A stretch of DNA of 64,000 bases from JAFMJV01 sp034436555 (GCA_034436555.1 DAOTUU010000048.1:62001-126000); one strand, 5' to 3'; shown: positions 7,631 to 16,342, counted from the stretch's first letter. The notes: generated by a model not told the origin, from the sequence alone. A program made the numbers and translations.

Positions 7631-9583
7631 TCAGCCGCCCTGCGGCTTCTTGGTTGGCTTCGGCGGCGTCGGACACTGCCAGTCCTCGGGCGGGATCTGG
7701 AGCACCTGCCCGATGGACAGCAGGTCCGGGTTCCGGCGCAGCTGCCGATTGGCGCAGATGAGCACTTCCTTGGTGATCGTGAATCGGCGGGCGATGTCGA
7801 TGAGGGTGTCGCCGCCCCGCACGGTGTACGTGTCGAACTCGCCCGTCGCAGCCTGCGTGGCGAACGGTGCCGTGCTGCGGTCTGGCCGCGGCGATCCCAC
7901 GAAGCCACCCGGGTCCAGCGCCGCCGTGGGCGGGGCCGTGGGGGCCGGGTCATGGGTGAGCAACCCGGGCGCCAGGAACAGGATGGCGGCGGCCAGGAAC
8001 AGCGCCACCGCGGCAAGCGCCACCGGCGGGATCGCCCCCGGTCGGAGGCGACGCCATCCCCGCCGTGGTCCGTCCCCCTCGGGCTGGTTCCATTCGCCCG
8101 ACCCGTGCGCGCGTGCGCGTCGGCGAGCCTGGGGCGTCGTCGCGACCGGAGCGCTCGCGTCCAGGGGCACCCCGGGGGGCTGACGCCTGCGCGGCGCGAG
8201 CGCACCCGGTGGGTCGTCCTCCACGGGCGACGGGGCGGCGGTCCCCACCTCGACCGCTTTGACAGCGGACGGCAGCGCGTCGGCCGCGGGGTGCGCGTCG
8301 TCGCCCTCGGCCCCCGGCGGGGCACCCTCGGCAGTCGTGGTGGCCGAGATGGCGGGACCCGGCCCGGTCCGCGACGCGATCGCACCGGTCGTGCCGGTCG
8401 TGCCGGTCTCATCGTGCGGTCCCCGAGAGAGGAACGAGGGCAGCCACCGCGACCGCGACGCGAGATCCGCGGCGGGCGCTCCCGCGGCTGGCATGGGTGT
8501 GGACGCGATCGACTCCGGGCCGGCTCCAGCGGGAGTCGAGTCCCCGATGACCTGGTCGGCCGGGAACTCGCCCGGCTGCCCGCTCCTCGACCCGGTGGAG
8601 GGTTCACCGAGGACGCCCTGCCAGGCGCTCGCCCCCGATGCCGGCGCCTGCGACGCATGCATCGGCACGGGCCCATCTCCGATCCGGATCGCGATGGGGG
8701 TCGGCGGCGGGCCGACACCGGCCGACCACCCGGACCCGGGGGGCGCGGGCGCTGGCGCCGAGAGCGGCGCCGGAGGGTGGGCCGGTCCGGACGCCTGTGT
8801 CTCGACACCCGGGACCGCGCCGCCGTCAGGTGTGTCGGGTGTCTCCGGCATGTCGGGCGTGCCGGTCGGCGAGAACGGCGGCGAGAACGGCGCGCTCCGG
8901 CTCGCGCCGAACGTGCCCGCCACCCGACCGGACCTCGGCAGGGGTGGCCACTCAGGGAACTCGCTCGTGCCCTCATCCGCGGGAGGGGGCGCCGCCTGGC
9001 CGGAGACGGTCCAGCCGAGCCGCTCCGCATCCAGCGGCGGCCGCGCGCTGTCCGGCAGGGTCGCGGTCGACCGCATCGCAGGTTGGGCGACCCAGGGTGG
9101 CGGTGCCGCCCACACGAATCCGGCGGCATCCGCGGTGTCACCCGGCTGCCACGCCGGGGCGGACACCTGGCCGGGCGGCTGCCACGCCGGAGGCGGCGCG
9201 TACCCTGGCGGAGGCGGCGGCAGGACGGTGGGCACGGCACCGACGCCGCGATGATGCGCCTCTCGTGGCGGCGGGATCTCCGCCACGGGAGGCTCGGGGA
9301 TCGGCGCGAACGGCCGCGCGGCGGCCCCGTCAGGCGAGACCTGGTCCGGCACCGGCTCGGCGGCGGCGCGCGCCGCCCAGTCCAGGAACGATCGGCACGA
9401 CGCGAACGCGGGCGTGAGACAGAACGTCTCCTGGTAGGTCAGCGCGCGCGGCTGCGGCGCCAGCTCCGCGTAGCATCGATGGCGGCCGTCGGGGACGGCG
9501 GAGCGGAGATCCCGGTCCTCCTCGAGCGCGAGGAAGGGACACGCGATCGGGAGCGTCCCGCCTGACGGAACCCGGTCGGACAT
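7631..9583 (-). CDS. LysM protein with a Cys4 cytoplasmic head, disordered middle and one transmembrane helix
   Basis: A 650-aa protein in three parts. Residues 1-70 carry a compact cysteine motif, C15-x21-C37-x17-C55-x7-C63, within CPFLALEEDRDLR...HRCY...FCL...CRSF. Residues 70-510 are Pro/Ala/Gly/Ser-rich and look disordered. A single helix (about 517-541, VALAAVALFLAAAILFLAPG) is followed by a LysM domain near 583-630 (YTVRGGDTLIDIARRFTITKEVLICAN...IGQVLQIP). With the head inside and LysM outside, it could link an internal metal- or redox-sensing module to peptidoglycan or glycan binding. The head is not a family I can name. TATCAT lies 6 nt before the ATG. It is on the same strand as cysDN but separated from cysN by 134 bases. 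Confidence 0.75.
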   Translation of the reverse strand: MSDRVPSGGTLPIACPFLALEEDRDLRSAVPDGRHRCYAELAPQPRALTYQETFCLTPAFASCRSFLDWAARAAAEPVPDQVSPDGAAARPFAPIPEPPVAEIPPPREAHHRGVGAVPTVLPPPPPGYAPPPAWQPPGQVSAPAWQPGDTADAAGFVWAAPPPWVAQPAMRSTATLPDSARPPLDAERLGWTVSGQAAPPPADEGTSEFPEWPPLPRSGRVAGTFGASRSAPFSPPFSPTGTPDMPETPDTPDGGAVPGVETQASGPAHPPAPLSAPAPAPPGSGWSAGVGPPPTPIAIRIGDGPVPMHASQAPASGASAWQGVLGEPSTGSRSGQPGEFPADQVIGDSTPAGAGPESIASTPMPAAGAPAADLASRSRWLPSFLSRGPHDETGTTGTTGAIASRTGPGPAISATTTAEGAPPGAEGDDAHPAADALPSAVKAVEVGTAAPSPVEDDPPGALAPRRRQPPGVPLDASAPVATTPQARRRARAHGSGEWNQPEGDGPRRGWRRLRPGAIPPVALAAVALFLAAAILFLAPGLLTHDPAPTAPPTAALDPGGFVGSPRPDRSTAPFATQAATGEFDTYTVRGGDTLIDIARRFTITKEVLICANRQLRRNPDLLSIGQVLQIPPEDWQCPTPPKPTKKPQGG

Positions 9584-9589
9584 CGGTCG

Positions 9590-9595
9590 ATGATA
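9590..9595 (-). promoter_or_regulatory. TATCAT box 6 nt before the LysM gene start
   Basis: On the minus strand TATCAT (9595 to 9590) precedes the ATG at 9583 by 6 bases, again consistent with a leaderless transcript. Confidence 0.5.
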
Positions 9596-9685
9596 GGGCG
9601 CGGTCCGCGAACCCGCCTGCGGCAGGACGGCCGGACCGATGCGTCAGGATGTCGGGCGGCGCGTCGCGGCGACGATCCTGGATGA

Positions 9686-9715
9686 CGCCACGCGGGGTCC
9701 CGCCACGCGGGGTCC
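9686..9715 (+). repeat. 15-bp tandem repeat, 2 copies
   Basis: CGCCACGCGGGGTCC occurs twice head-to-tail (9686-9700 and 9701-9715), ending 2 bases from the stop codon of cysN. Confidence 0.75.
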
Positions 9716-9717
9716 CG

Positions 9718-11025
9718 TCACGCGCCGGCGGTCGCCAGTGCGTCGGCCGTGACCGTCTGCTCGAGCACCTGTTCGGGGCCCGCCCGGACCACCATGCCCG
9801 CCGCCACGGTGTCGGACGTCGCCTCGTCGATGAGCACGAACCCACCGGTGGTGCGGCTGTCCCGGTACTCGTCGAGCATCAGCGGCTGGCTGGTGCGCAG
9901 GCGGACCCGACCGATCTCGTTGAGCGCCAGCTCCGTCGCGTCCTGGTCACGGTGGAGGGTGTTCACGTCGATCCGATAGCGCAGGTCGTCCACCATGGCC
10001 TTGACGGTCCGGGTGGTGTGCTTGAGCCAGTACCTGCCGCCGGGTCGGAGCGGCGCGTCGGTCATCCAGCACAGCATGGCGTCCAGCTCGTTGGCCACCG
10101 TGGGCTGGTTGTTCGGGCGGCACAGCATGTCGCCCCGCGAGACATCGACGTCATCCGCGAGCTGGATGACGACCGACAGCGGCGGTGCCGCCGACTCGAT
10201 CTCGCCATCGAGCGTGGCGATGGAGCGGATGCGGCTGCGCCTGCCGGACGGCAGCACCACCACCTCGTCGCCGACCTTGAACACGCCTGCCGCAACCTGG
10301 CCCGCGTAGCCCCGGAAGTCGTGATGCTCCTGGCTCTGCGGCCGGATCACCCACTGGACCGGGAAGCGCGCGTCGATGAGGTTCCGGTCGGCGGCGGTGT
10401 AGACGTGCTCCAGGTGGTACAGCAGCGACGGGCCCTGGTACCAGGGCGTGCTCAGCGAGCGCTGGACGACGTTGTCGCCGTGGAGCGCCGACATCGGGAT
10501 GAACTGGATGTCATGGACGGCCAGCTTGGCGGCCCACCGGGAGAACTCCCCGTGGATGCGCTCGAAGACCTCCTCGCTGTAGCCCACCAGATCCATCTTG
10601 TTGACCGCCACGACCAGGTGCGGGATGCCCAGCAGCGCGGCGATGAACGCGTGGCGCCGCGACTGCTCCAGGACCCCGTTGCGCGCGTCGATGAGGATGA
10701 TGGCGAGGTCGCTGGTCGAGGCGCCCGTGACCATGTTCCGGGTGTACTGGATGTGCCCGGGCGTGTCCGCGATGATGAACTTGCGGCGGGGCGTGGCGAA
10801 GTAGCGATAGGCCACGTCGATGGTGATGCCCTGCTCGCGCTCGGCCCGCAGTCCGTCGGTCAGCAGCGCGAGGTCCACCTGGGCGTACCCGCGGCGCCGG
10901 CTGGTCTTCTCGATCGCCGCCAGCTGGTCCTCGAAGATGCCCTTGGAGTCGTACAGCAGCCGTCCGATGAGCGTGCTCTTGCCGTCGTCCACCGAGCCCG
11001 CGGTGGAGAACCGCAGCAGATCCAT
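9718..11025 (-). CDS. cysN: Sulfate adenylyltransferase subunit 1 (GTPase), CysN
   Basis: A 435-aa GTPase subunit of ATP sulfurylase, which couples GTP hydrolysis to making adenylyl sulfate from sulfate and ATP. G-motifs are clear: P-loop STAGSVDDGKST near the N-terminus, switch II DTPGHIQYTRNM and NKMD, followed by EF-Tu-like beta-barrel domains. It stops near 435 aa with no C-terminal APS-kinase (CysC) domain, so another enzyme must handle APS. The ATG directly follows the stop codon of cysD, implying one operon and coupled translation. No PAPS/APS reductase gene lies nearby. Confidence 0.95.
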   Translation of the reverse strand: MDLLRFSTAGSVDDGKSTLIGRLLYDSKGIFEDQLAAIEKTSRRRGYAQVDLALLTDGLRAEREQGITIDVAYRYFATPRRKFIIADTPGHIQYTRNMVTGASTSDLAIILIDARNGVLEQSRRHAFIAALLGIPHLVVAVNKMDLVGYSEEVFERIHGEFSRWAAKLAVHDIQFIPMSALHGDNVVQRSLSTPWYQGPSLLYHLEHVYTAADRNLIDARFPVQWVIRPQSQEHHDFRGYAGQVAAGVFKVGDEVVVLPSGRRSRIRSIATLDGEIESAAPPLSVVIQLADDVDVSRGDMLCRPNNQPTVANELDAMLCWMTDAPLRPGGRYWLKHTTRTVKAMVDDLRYRIDVNTLHRDQDATELALNEIGRVRLRTSQPLMLDEYRDSRTTGGFVLIDEATSDTVAAGMVVRAGPEQVLEQTVTADALATAGA

Positions 11026-11961
11026 CTAGAAGTAGCCCTCGCGCTTGCGGTCTTCCATCGACGTCTCCGAGAACGCGTCGTCCGCGCGGGTGGCGCCACG
11101 CTCGGTGATCCGGGCTGCGGCGACCTCGAGGATGATGTCCGAGACGGTGGCGGCCGGGGAGTCCACGGCCCCGGTGCAGGTCATGTCGCCCACGGTGCGG
11201 TAGCGCACGGTCTTGCGCTGGACCGCCTCGTCCGGGCCGTTGGGCAGGAACTGGCTCGTGGCGAGCCACATGTTGTCGCGCCGGAACACGTCCCGCTCGT
11301 GCGCGAAGTAGATGGAGGGGACCTCCAGGTGTTCCCTCTCGATGTACTGCCACACGTCCATCTCCGTCCAGTTGGAGATGGGGAACACGCGCATGTGCTG
11401 GCCGCGCCGGATCCGGCCGTTGTACAGGCTCCACAGCTCCGGCCGCTGCGAGCGGGGCTCCCACTGGCCGAACTCGTCGCGCAGCGAGAACACGCGCTCC
11501 TTGGCGCGCGCCTTCTCCTCGTCCCGGCGGGCGCCACCGAACACGGCGTCGAACCGGTGTTCCTCGATGGCGTCGAGCAGCGTCGTGGTCTGGAGGCGAT
11601 TGCGCGACGGGTTGCCTGGCTCCTCGCGCACCCGTCCTCGGTCGATCGACTCCTGGACGGACGCCACGATGAGCCGCTCGTCCAGCTCCGCGACACGCCG
11701 GTCGCGGAAGTCGAGGACCTCCGGGAAGTTGTGGCCGGTGTCGATGTGCATCACCGGGAACGGGAAGTGCGCCGGGCGGAAGGCCTTCTCCGCGATGCGC
11801 AGCAGCACGATGGAGTCCTTGCCGCCGGAGAACAGCAGCACCGGACGCTCGAACTCCGCGGCGACCTCGCGCATGATGAAGACCGATTCGGCCTCCAGCG
11901 CGTCCAGGTGCGTGAGGCCTCGATGGAGCGCGCGCTCCGAGACCAGGGTCGAATCGATCAT
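11026..11961 (-). CDS. cysD: Sulfate adenylyltransferase subunit 2, CysD
   Basis: A 311-aa catalytic subunit of ATP sulfurylase with the N-type ATP pyrophosphatase fold. The PP-loop LLFSGGKDSIVLLRIAEKA is near residue 43, and CysD hallmarks such as PFPVMHIDTGHNFPEVLDFRD, FGGARRDEEKARAKERVFS and the C-terminal TERG...DRKREGYF follow. Length is normal for the family. It is the first gene of the cysDN operon and diverges from a TauE/SafE permease gene; the 148-base gap holds a partial dyad also found upstream of the second permease. Confidence 0.96.
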   Translation of the reverse strand: MIDSTLVSERALHRGLTHLDALEAESVFIMREVAAEFERPVLLFSGGKDSIVLLRIAEKAFRPAHFPFPVMHIDTGHNFPEVLDFRDRRVAELDERLIVASVQESIDRGRVREEPGNPSRNRLQTTTLLDAIEEHRFDAVFGGARRDEEKARAKERVFSLRDEFGQWEPRSQRPELWSLYNGRIRRGQHMRVFPISNWTEMDVWQYIEREHLEVPSIYFAHERDVFRRDNMWLATSQFLPNGPDEAVQRKTVRYRTVGDMTCTGAVDSPAATVSDIILEVAAARITERGATRADDAFSETSMEDRKREGYF

Positions 11962-12021
11962 GCGGGGTCCACGTGCCTCGAGGGGCCGGCGGGTGGAGCC
12001 GGCGGGTTGGGACCACGTTCC

Positions 12022-12036
12022 CTACTCTCGCGATAG
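12022..12036. promoter_or_regulatory. CTAC-N8-TAG partial dyad in the cysD/tauE divergent region
   Basis: CTACTCTCGCGATAG shares CTAC at its left end, CG at positions 10-11 and TAG at its right end with the perfect palindrome at 14099-14113, 9 of 15 positions in all. Both sit beside sulfur-related genes. An overlapping CTCT-N6-AGAG dyad (12025-12038) is an alternative reading. An Rrf2-family sulfur regulator is a possible binder; that is inference. Confidence 0.3.
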
Positions 12037-12109
12037 AGAACGTCGGAAATGTCGGATGACGGGTAGTATACCGGCCTGACGACCTCGACCCCGCACCGGT
12101 GACCCACGC

Positions 12110-13078
12110 GTGACCGAAACCGACCTGGAGCCCGCTCCGAGCCTCGCCCTCGCGGGCGCCGAGCCGCGCGCACCCCTTGCGGGCGCCGATCCGCGCGCAC
12201 CCCTCGCGGCCCGCCTGGGGATGGGCTCACGCGCGTTCCGGACATCCGTCGGCCTGCCGCTCGTGTGCGCCGTCGTGATCGGCGTGACCCTCGTCCTGGC
12301 ACCACCCGACGAGCGGTGGGGGGTCTTCGGGGCGAGCGTCATCGCGGTGCTCGCGGGGCTCTCCGCCACATCCATCGGCGTCTATGGCGGCGTGCTCGTG
12401 CCGGGCCTGCTGCTGCTGGGCGTGGATCCGCGATTCGCGGCGGCGGCCTCGCTGTTCCTCCAGCTGCTGGTCATCCCCCTGGGGGCGGGCGCCCACTACC
12501 GCCTGGGCAACGTGTCGCGCCACGTGGCCCTCCCGCTCATCCTGTGCGGCATGGCGGGGGCCTTCGTGGGACCGTTCTTCGCGGCGACGCTGCCCAAGGA
12601 GATGATCGCGCGCCTGGTGGCCGCGGTGATCGTGTTCGTGGGCGCCGTCGTCCTCGCGACCCTGCGCTGGGGCGGTCTCGGTTCCGTGCTGCCCACCGAC
12701 CAGGTCTCGCGCGCCCGGATCGGTGGCGTCGGTCTCACGGCCGGGTTCGCCTCGGGCGTGTCGGGAGCGGGCTGGGGCCCCATCGGCGTCAAGCTGCTCA
12801 TCCTGCTGCGTCTGGAGCCCCGGCAGGCGATCGGATCGTCGCTCGTGGGGCGCGTGTTCATGGCGGCGGCGGCGGTGGTCGGGTTCCTGCTCAGCGCGCG
12901 CATGGCGGAGTCGATGGACGTGAACTACTGGATGCTGCTGCCGATGTTCGCGGGGTCGGTCGCGGCGATGGTGCCCGGCGCGTTCATGGTCAGCCGCCTG
13001 GGTCGCGAGCGCGCGACGATCATCGTGACGGTGCTGTCCATCAGCCTGGCGATCCCGACGCTCGTCTGGGGCCATTGA
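12110..13078 (+). CDS. TauE/SafE family anion permease
   Basis: A 322-aa polytopic membrane protein of the sulfite exporter TauE/SafE family, with about eight or nine helices and the internally repeated pattern (GVYGGVLVPGLLLLGVDPRFAAAASLF and GFASGVSGAGWGPIGVKLLILL). The family moves sulfite, sulfoacetate or related organosulfur anions. The start is a GTG at 12110; TAGTAT at 12064-12069 is a possible -10. The N-terminal 40 residues include a 27-bp repeat (12152-12205) giving LAGAEPRAP/LAGADPRAP and are probably cytoplasmic and dispensable. Divergent pairing with cysDN argues for sulfate or sulfite handling. It faces a second TauE/SafE gene tail-to-tail. Confidence 0.85.
   Translation: MTETDLEPAPSLALAGAEPRAPLAGADPRAPLAARLGMGSRAFRTSVGLPLVCAVVIGVTLVLAPPDERWGVFGASVIAVLAGLSATSIGVYGGVLVPGLLLLGVDPRFAAAASLFLQLLVIPLGAGAHYRLGNVSRHVALPLILCGMAGAFVGPFFAATLPKEMIARLVAAVIVFVGAVVLATLRWGGLGSVLPTDQVSRARIGGVGLTAGFASGVSGAGWGPIGVKLLILLRLEPRQAIGSSLVGRVFMAAAAVVGFLLSARMAESMDVNYWMLLPMFAGSVAAMVPGAFMVSRLGRERATIIVTVLSISLAIPTLVWGH
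12152..12205 (+). repeat. 27-bp in-frame tandem repeat, 2 copies
   Basis: Copies at 12152-12178 and 12179-12205 encode two AGAxPRAPL units at the N-terminus of the TauE/SafE protein. Confidence 0.75.
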
Positions 13079-13126
13079 GGGACCGACCGGCAGGCGGTGT
13101 CTGGAGCGGCATCTCAGGCGGTGTTC

Positions 13127-14050
13127 TCAGGCGGCATCTGACCCGAGGGCGGGAGAGGATGCCAGGGCAGATGCCGATCGGGTGGCGCGCTCGCGCCGCT
13201 GGCCCAGGAGCAGGCCCGCTCCCAGGCACACGGTCCCCGAAAGCAGCAGCCAGCGCACCGCCTCCGCGGCCTGGGGTCCGACGCCTACCAGGCCGAGCAC
13301 CCGCTCCGCGTTCGTGATGAGGATCATGCCCGCGACCACCGCGCCGAGCGAGCGATGGTCGATGTGACGCACCATCCAGGCCGCGATGGGCGCCGCGATC
13401 AGGCCGCCCAGGAGCAGCACCACCACCGCATCCCACGCGATCAGCTGTGCCCCCAGCCCGAGCAGGAACCCGATGCTGGCGCCGAGTGACACCAGAAACT
13501 CGGAGGCGCTGACGGTGCCGATGACCAGGCGCGGATGAAGCCGTCCGGACGCCATGAGCGTCGAGGTGGTCACGGGACCCCATCCGCCGCCGCCCGCCGC
13601 ATCCAGGAACCCCGCGAAGACGCCCAGCGGCCCCAGGGTCCGGAACCGGGGCCGGAATGCCTTGACCGCCACCGGCGTGCCGCGCACGGCCCGCACGAGG
13701 ATCAGGACGCCCAGCACGGACAACAGGAGCGAGACCCACGGACGCGCCGCGGACGCATCCACGCTGGACAGCACATACGCGCCCAGGAAGCCGCCGATGC
13801 CGCCCGGCAGCGCGAGGCGGGTCACGGTGCGCCAGTCCACGTTGCCGAACCGCCAGTGCGCGGCGCCCGAGGCGAGCGTGGTGCCGAGCTCCGCGAGATG
13901 GACCGACGCGGAGGCCACGGCCGGGGTCAGACCGACGGTGAGCAGCAGCGTGGTGGAGGTCACGCCGTAGCCCATGCCCAGGGAGCCATCCACCAGCTGC
14001 GCCACGAACCCCACGATCGCGACGACCACGAGGCTGTTGCCGAGAGCCAT
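13127..14050 (-). CDS. Second TauE/SafE family anion permease
   Basis: A 307-aa paralogue of the neighbouring permease, not a recent duplicate by sequence. It shows the same two-repeat architecture: VDGSLGMGYGVTSTTLLLTVG near the N-terminus and AGFLDAAGGGGWGPVTTSTLM in the middle, with about eight helices. GAGGAG lies just upstream of the ATG at 14050. A perfect 15-bp palindrome 49 bases before the start (14099-14113) suggests regulation, probably by sulfur status like the cysDN/TauE pair next door. Confidence 0.87.
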   Translation of the reverse strand: MALGNSLVVVAIVGFVAQLVDGSLGMGYGVTSTTLLLTVGLTPAVASASVHLAELGTTLASGAAHWRFGNVDWRTVTRLALPGGIGGFLGAYVLSSVDASAARPWVSLLLSVLGVLILVRAVRGTPVAVKAFRPRFRTLGPLGVFAGFLDAAGGGGWGPVTTSTLMASGRLHPRLVIGTVSASEFLVSLGASIGFLLGLGAQLIAWDAVVVLLLGGLIAAPIAAWMVRHIDHRSLGAVVAGMILITNAERVLGLVGVGPQAAEAVRWLLLSGTVCLGAGLLLGQRRERATRSASALASSPALGSDAA

Positions 14051-14391
14051 GATGTCTCCTCTGACGGACGCCCGACCGGCGCCTATTGTCTGTGTTGTCT
14101 ACCGAGTCGGTAGGATTACGCGACATCATGGACCCGCCCCGGTCCGCTGTCAAGCCCAGGCTCGACCGGACCGGTGTCGCACGGGAGCACGGGAGCGCGG
14201 GAGCGCGAGGGCGCCGGGGTGCGGAGGCGCAGATCGGGACCCACCGGTGCCGGGGTTGCGGACCGGGGGCTGCGGAGACGCCGATCGGGGCCCGGCGGCG
14301 GAGGGCGTGCGACAATCGGAGCACCTGGTCCCAGCCCGGATCGGGGCCCCACACTCACGGCCGTGAGCCGACCAAGGAGAGCCACCCGCCG
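14051..14391. other. 341-base divergent region between the permease and Ni-SOD genes
   Basis: It holds the palindrome at 14099-14113 and, from about 14165 to 14300, low-complexity G+C-rich sequence with repeated GGGAGC and GATCGGG/GGCC words. AAGGAG at 14374-14379 serves sodN. I see no gene and no clear Nur-type site. Confidence 0.55.
14099..14113. promoter_or_regulatory. Perfect 7-1-7 palindrome, operator candidate
   Basis: CTACCGA-G-TCGGTAG is an exact inverted repeat, in an A+T-richer pocket upstream of the second TauE/SafE gene. Compare the related 15-mer at 12022-12036. Confidence 0.5.
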
Positions 14392-14814
14392 ATGGATCTG
14401 CAGCACGTCCTCGCCCCCAAGCGCACCGCCCATGCCCACTGCGACATCCCCTGCGGGGTCTATGACCCGGCGCAGGCACGCATCGAGGCGGAGAGCTGCT
14501 ACCGCATCATCGAGAAGTACCACGCCTCGTCCGACGAGGTCTTCCGGGCCCGCTGCCTCATCGTCAAGGAGGAGCGCGCGGAGCTCACCAAGCACCACAT
14601 CGACGTGATGTGGCACGACTACTTCAAGCCGGAGCACCTCGACAAGTACCCCGACCTGCACGACACCTGCTGGAAGGCGTCGAAGCAGGCGTCCCAGGTG
14701 AAGCGCACCGTCGACCTCGAGGAGGCCAGGAAGCTGCTGGCCCTGATCGACCGGATCGACGAGTACTGGAAGGGCACGAACGGCCCGGCGGCGACGCGCC
14801 TGCCGTCCGCCTGA
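14392..14814 (+). CDS. sodN: Nickel superoxide dismutase precursor
   Basis: A 140-aa precursor. The first 15 residues form a propeptide ending RTAHA, after which the mature chain would begin HCDIPCGVYDP, the nickel hook in which the new N-terminal His, Cys2 and Cys6 bind the metal. The rest is the four-helix bundle typical of NiSOD (AESCYRIIEKYHAS, HHIDVMWHDYFKPEHLDKYPDLHDTCWKASKQASQVKR). It converts superoxide to oxygen and hydrogen peroxide; there is no secretion signal. AAGGAG 12 nt upstream supports the start. The processing peptidase gene follows, so maturation is encoded in the same unit. Confidence 0.97.
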   Translation: MDLQHVLAPKRTAHAHCDIPCGVYDPAQARIEAESCYRIIEKYHASSDEVFRARCLIVKEERAELTKHHIDVMWHDYFKPEHLDKYPDLHDTCWKASKQASQVKRTVDLEEARKLLALIDRIDEYWKGTNGPAATRLPSA

Positions 14815-14891
14815 TCTCCGGCACAGGCTCGTCCCTCATGGCGACGGCGCCCTCGGGCGCCGTCGCGCGATTCCCCGGGAGCGCTCGTCGC

Positions 14892-15320
14892 ATGCCATCC
14901 GTCCGCTGGCCGCTCACCCTGGCGCTCCTGACCGTCAGCGGCGCCGCCATCGCGTGCGCTCCCGCGCGTGCCGCCGGACGGCTGGTGCGTCGGTCGTGGG
15001 CGAATCGCGTGGCCATCGCCGGGCGCAGCATGGAGCCCGCGCTCGAGGACGGCGACTGGGTCCTGGTCGACCCGGACGGCTATCTGGGCCACGACCCGCG
15101 GGTTGGTGACCTGGTCCTGGCACCCGATCCGCGCGAGCCCGAGCGGCTGCTCATCAAGCGCGTCGGAGCGGTGGAGCCCGGCGGACGCCTGACCCTGCTG
15201 GGCGATGCGCCGGAGGCGTCCACGGACTCGCGCGTCTTCGGGACGATCCTGGCAGGCGAGGTGCGCGGCCGGCCCTGGTTCCGCTACTGGCCGCTGGAGC
15301 GGCTCGGTCCGCTGCGCTGA
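14892..15320 (+). CDS. sodX: Nickel-type superoxide dismutase maturation peptidase (S26-like)
   Basis: A 142-aa signal-peptidase-like serine protease that should cut the Ni-SOD propeptide to expose the His ligand. It has an N-terminal hydrophobic helix (WPLTLALLTVSGAAIACA), the catalytic Ser in AIAGRSMEPALEDGDWVLVDP and the Lys in LLIKRVGAVEPGGRLTLLGDAPEASTDSR. The frame also offers an ATG at 14838; I prefer 14892 because GGGAG at 14877-14881 lies 10 nt before it and the protein then begins directly with the helix. It sits just after sodN, 77 bases from its stop. Confidence 0.88.
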   Translation: MPSVRWPLTLALLTVSGAAIACAPARAAGRLVRRSWANRVAIAGRSMEPALEDGDWVLVDPDGYLGHDPRVGDLVLAPDPREPERLLIKRVGAVEPGGRLTLLGDAPEASTDSRVFGTILAGEVRGRPWFRYWPLERLGPLR

Positions 15321-15374
15321 CGTCGGAGGTCCACGTCTGGCGGGCGGGCACGGCCGGGGCGCCGGGCGCCGGGT

Positions 15375-16313
15375 TCACCCCAGGAACACCTCGCCGATGA
15401 GCTTGATGTGCTCCAGGTCGAACGGCAGGAAGACCTGGAGCATCACCCGCTCGATGCCCGCCTCCCCCAGCGCCGCCACCCGCTCCCGAGCCTCGTGGGG
15501 CAGGCCCGTCGCCCAGCGGTCGCGCCTGGCGTCCAGCCAGGCGCCGGCATCGGCCGGATCCGCCCCGAACGTGCGCACCTGGTCCGCGGTCCGGGCGGCC
15601 AGCTCCGCGGCATCCCGCCCGACGAGCACGCCGGTCATCGCCGAGCGCACCAGCGTCGAAGGGTCCCGGCCCACCGCGAGACACGCCGCATCCAGCTTCG
15701 CGTTCACCTCGCGCGCCTGCTCCGGCGTCGCCGACGAGAGGTTGTGCTCATCCGCGTAGGTGGCCGCGAGGCGCACCGACCGCGGTCGACCCGACCCGCC
15801 CACGAGGATGGGCGGGCGGGGGTCCTTCGGTCGGAACAGCGACCCGGTCACCTTCACGTGCTGACCGTCCATCGTCCAGCCGTCGGGTTCGTCCCACAGC
15901 CCGTGGAACAGCCGGAGCGTCTCCTCCAGCAGGTCCACCCGCACCCGGTCCTCCGGGTACGGGATGCCCAGCTCGGCATGCTCCTGCTCGTTCCAGCCCG
16001 CCCCCAGTCCGCACTCGATGCGCCCGGGCGCCATGTCGCAGACCGTCTGGACCACCTTCGCGAGCGACCCCGGGATGCGGAACGTCATCGGTGACACGAG
16101 CGTGCCCAGTCGGATCCGGCTGGTCTCCCGGGCCAGGCCCGCGAGCGTGGTCCAGGCATCGGTGGTGGGCAGCCCGGCCTCGCCCGGGAAGCTGGTGTAG
16201 TGGTCGGAGCGGAACAGCGCCTCGAAGCCCGCCTCCTCCGCGGTCCGGGCGACCGCGAGGATGTCGGCGTACCGCATCCCCTGCTGGGGCTCGATCATCA
16301 GGGCGTGGCGCAT
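15375..16313 (-). CDS. LLM-class F420-dependent oxidoreductase
   Basis: A 312-aa TIM-barrel flavin/F420 enzyme of the luciferase-like monooxygenase class. Typical segments are MIEPQQGMRYADILAVARTAEEAGFEALFRSDHY, RIRLGTLVSPMTFRIPGSLAKVVQTVDMA-like, GLGAGWNEQEHAELGIPYP and PPILVGGSGRPRSVRLAATYADEHNL. Such proteins reduce or oxidise diverse organic substrates with F420 or FMN. GGAGG lies 4 nt before the ATG. It diverges from the marR gene, and the two short inverted repeats in the shared gap could control both. Confidence 0.88.
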   Translation of the reverse strand: MRHALMIEPQQGMRYADILAVARTAEEAGFEALFRSDHYTSFPGEAGLPTTDAWTTLAGLARETSRIRLGTLVSPMTFRIPGSLAKVVQTVCDMAPGRIECGLGAGWNEQEHAELGIPYPEDRVRVDLLEETLRLFHGLWDEPDGWTMDGQHVKVTGSLFRPKDPRPPILVGGSGRPRSVRLAATYADEHNLSSATPEQAREVNAKLDAACLAVGRDPSTLVRSAMTGVLVGRDAAELAARTADQVRTFGADPADAGAWLDARRDRWATGLPHEARERVAALGEAGIERVMLQVFLPFDLEHIKLIGEVFLG

Positions 16314-16342
16314 GGGACCTCCGACGGCGCACCCGAAACTCC

